Shown here piece by piece: positions 32,664 to 33,950 of a stretch of DNA of 33,950 bases. Position 1 is the first letter of the stretch. The number at the start of each line of letters is the position of its first letter. A program made the position numbers and the translations under genes. This stretch comes from Mycobacterium sp. 852014-50255_SCH5639931. Its GTDB lineage: Bacteria; Actinomycetota; Actinomycetes; Mycobacteriales; Mycobacteriaceae. The stretch is taken from NCBI RefSeq assembly GCF_001665605.1, contig NZ_LZSV01000025.1:1-33950 (forward strand). Direction: 5' to 3'. The notes beneath the pieces were generated by a model that saw nothing but the letters and a program-made list of their open reading frames with translations, did not search any database and had not been told where the DNA came from.

Positions 32664-33916
32664 TATCGCGGTCCTTCGGCTGTCCGGGGTGCGCGGTTGA
32701 CCGCCGGCACGCTCGGCGCGGGATCATGCTGACCGATGGTGGTCATGGTGTTCTCGACGGCGGGGTTGATGATGTCCAGCACCGGCTTCGGGTAAACCCC
32801 GAGAACGAACAACAGTGCGATCAACGGTGCGACGACGAGCAGTTCGCGCGCCCGCAGGTCGCCGATCTTCTCGTTGCCGGAGGCCACCGGTCCGGTCATC
32901 ATGCGCTGGTAGAGCCACAGCATGTAGATGGCGGACAACACCAGCGCGGTGACACCGAAGGCGGCGGCGAGCCAGTACCGGTTGAAAGTGCCCAGCAGGA
33001 CCAGGAATTCGCTGATGAATGGCGCCAGACCGGGTAGCGACAGGGTGGCCATCGCCGAGACGAGGAACGTCCCCGCCAGGATGGGCGCCACCTTCTGCAC
33101 CCCGCCGTAATCGGCGATCTTCCGGCTGCCGTGCCGGGATATCAGGAAGCCCGCGATCAGGAACACCGCCGCGGTGGACAGGCCGTGGTTGAGCATGTAC
33201 AGCGTCGAGCCGCTCTGCCCCTGGCTCGTCATCACGAAGATGCCCAGGATGATGAACCCGAAGTGCGAGATGGAGGTGTAGGCGATCAGGCGCATGATGT
33301 CGGTCTGCCCGATGGCCACGACCGCGCCGTAGATGACACCGATGACGGCCAGCACGACGATCAGGGGCCGGAAATAGGTTGAGGCGCCGGGGAACAGCTG
33401 CAGGCAGTAGCGCAGCATGCCGAAGGTGCCGACCTTGTCCATCACCGCCATCATCAGCACCGCGGTGGCCGGGGTGGCCTCCACTGCGGCGTCGGGCAGC
33501 CAGCGGTGGAACGGCCACAGCGGCGCTTTGATGGCGAAGGCGAACATGAAGCCCAGGAACAGCGCCTTGAACACCGCGGAGTCGGCCCCGTAGCGGCCGG
33601 AGGCGACGCCGGCGACGATCTCGCGGAAGTCGAAGGTGCCCGAACTGTGCTGCGCGGTGACCACGTACAGCCCGATCACGGCGGCCAGCATGATCAGCCC
33701 ACCGAACAGGTTGTACAGCAAGAACTTCACCGCCGCGCGTGACCTGCCGGCCCCGCCGCCGAAGCCCCCGATCAGGAAGTACATCGGGATGAGCATGGCC
33801 TCGAAGAAGACGTAGAAGAGCAACACGTCCAGCGCCTCCAGCGACATCACCACCAACAACTCGATGACAAACATCACCGCGACAAAACAAAAAACAAAAC
33901 AAACACAGCAAACACA
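32663..33916 (-). CDS. nuoM: NADH-quinone oxidoreductase subunit M, 5' part missing
   Basis: Antiporter-like proton-pumping subunit of complex I. About 405 C-terminal residues are clear: FFEAMLIPMYFLIGGFGG holds the conserved helix-5 Glu, FAIKAPLWPFHRWLPDAAVE the helix-7 Lys and His, and MRLIAYTSISHFGFIILGIF follows. Homology runs back to FVAVMFVIE (about 33890). Upstream the frame turns into Cys/Phe/Val from a T/G-only stretch and stops at 33917, so roughly 130 N-terminal residues are absent. The apparent GTG start at 33877 lies inside a membrane helix and is not a real start. The cause looks like sequence error or a contig end rather than biology. It overlaps nuoN by one base. Confidence 0.93.
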   Translation of the reverse strand, partial: CVCCVCFVFCFVAVMFVIELLVVMSLEALDVLLFYVFFEAMLIPMYFLIGGFGGGAGRSRAAVKFLLYNLFGGLIMLAAVIGLYVVTAQHSSGTFDFREIVAGVASGRYGADSAVFKALFLGFMFAFAIKAPLWPFHRWLPDAAVEATPATAVLMMAVMDKVGTFGMLRYCLQLFPGASTYFRPLIVVLAVIGVIYGAVVAIGQTDIMRLIAYTSISHFGFIILGIFVMTSQGQSGSTLYMLNHGLSTAAVFLIAGFLISRHGSRKIADYGGVQKVAPILAGTFLVSAMATLSLPGLAPFISEFLVLLGTFNRYWLAAAFGVTALVLSAIYMLWLYQRMMTGPVASGNEKIGDLRARELLVVAPLIALLFVLGVYPKPVLDIINPAVENTMTTIGQHDPAPSVPAVNRAPRTAEGPR

Positions 33917-33935
33917 TCAGAAATACAAAACAGAC
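33882..33935. other. Low-complexity A/C tract, likely contig-end artefact
   Basis: Nearly all bases are A or C on the plus strand (ACAAAACAAAAAACAAAAC and similar) inside what should be high-GC nuoM coding sequence. It destroys the reading frame. Poor base calling at a contig end or false joining is the likeliest cause. Confidence 0.7.
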
Positions 33936-33950
33936 ACCTGGTCGCGCTGG

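Overview
The window looks like chromosomal DNA of a slow-growing non-tuberculous Mycobacterium, possibly the M. avium complex or a relative; the species is not resolved. The evidence is very high GC with GC-ending codons, secreted and lipoprotein families typical of mycobacteria, and a right half whose gene order matches, inverted and from memory, the M. tuberculosis block nuoM-nuoN / Rv3162c-Rv3171c. The left ~19 kb does not match the M. tuberculosis neighbourhood I recall and reads as accessory stress, DNA-repair and signalling genes.

Layout. 1-6.2 kb: the 5' end of an unidentified gene, a propeller-like lipoprotein, a hemerythrin, a UdgX-type uracil-DNA glycosylase, a ThDP-dependent PoxB-like enzyme, a poxvirus-type topoisomerase IB and a secreted haem-binding protein. 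6.6-12 kb: an NmrA-like protein, CsbD-like and DUF3349 small proteins, an endonuclease/phosphatase-fold enzyme, an acyl-CoA dehydrogenase/PIG-L deacetylase pair, an orphan nucleotidyltransferase and a small Rho-N/SAP-like basic protein. Five of the promoters in 1.2-12.1 kb fit the mycobacterial SigF pattern (GTTT, 15-16 bp, GGGTAT-like), so much of this section is probably a general-stress regulon. 12.1-17.9 kb: a signalling island with a CheB methylesterase remnant, a STAS-HATPase (anti-anti-sigma/anti-sigma) fusion, a CheR-PAS-coiled-coil-PAS protein, a GT4 glycosyltransferase, an AraC-type C-terminal fragment and a stand-alone STAS protein.

17.9-24.7 kb: a Tat-lipoprotein amine oxidase, an Hpx-like alpha/beta hydrolase (Rv3171c), aofH (Rv3170), the Rv3169 and Rv3168 orthologues in a coupled operon, and the divergent TetR gene (Rv3167c). 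24.7-26.8 kb is an insertion relative to M. tuberculosis: an SDR coupled to the TetR gene, a SAM methyltransferase, and a 13E12/DUF222 gene that has lost its 3' half but keeps a perfect LexA SOS box. 26.9-31.1 kb is the tightly overlapped moxR3 operon (Rv3166c to Rv3162c: DUF4129, small membrane protein, MoxR ATPase, DUF58, membrane protein). 31.1 kb to the end holds nuoN and the 3' part of nuoM on the minus strand. The last ~70 bases are almost pure A/C on the plus strand and break the nuoM frame, which looks like a contig-end artefact.

The window couples stress-responsive transcription (SigF, LexA), DNA protection (UdgX, TopIB), and partner-switching/methylation signalling in an organism whose relatives lack flagellar chemotaxis. 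The eroded CheB next to an intact CheR-PAS protein, and the truncated SOS-controlled 13E12 gene abutting a methyltransferase, are the clearest signs of recent gene loss or rearrangement.
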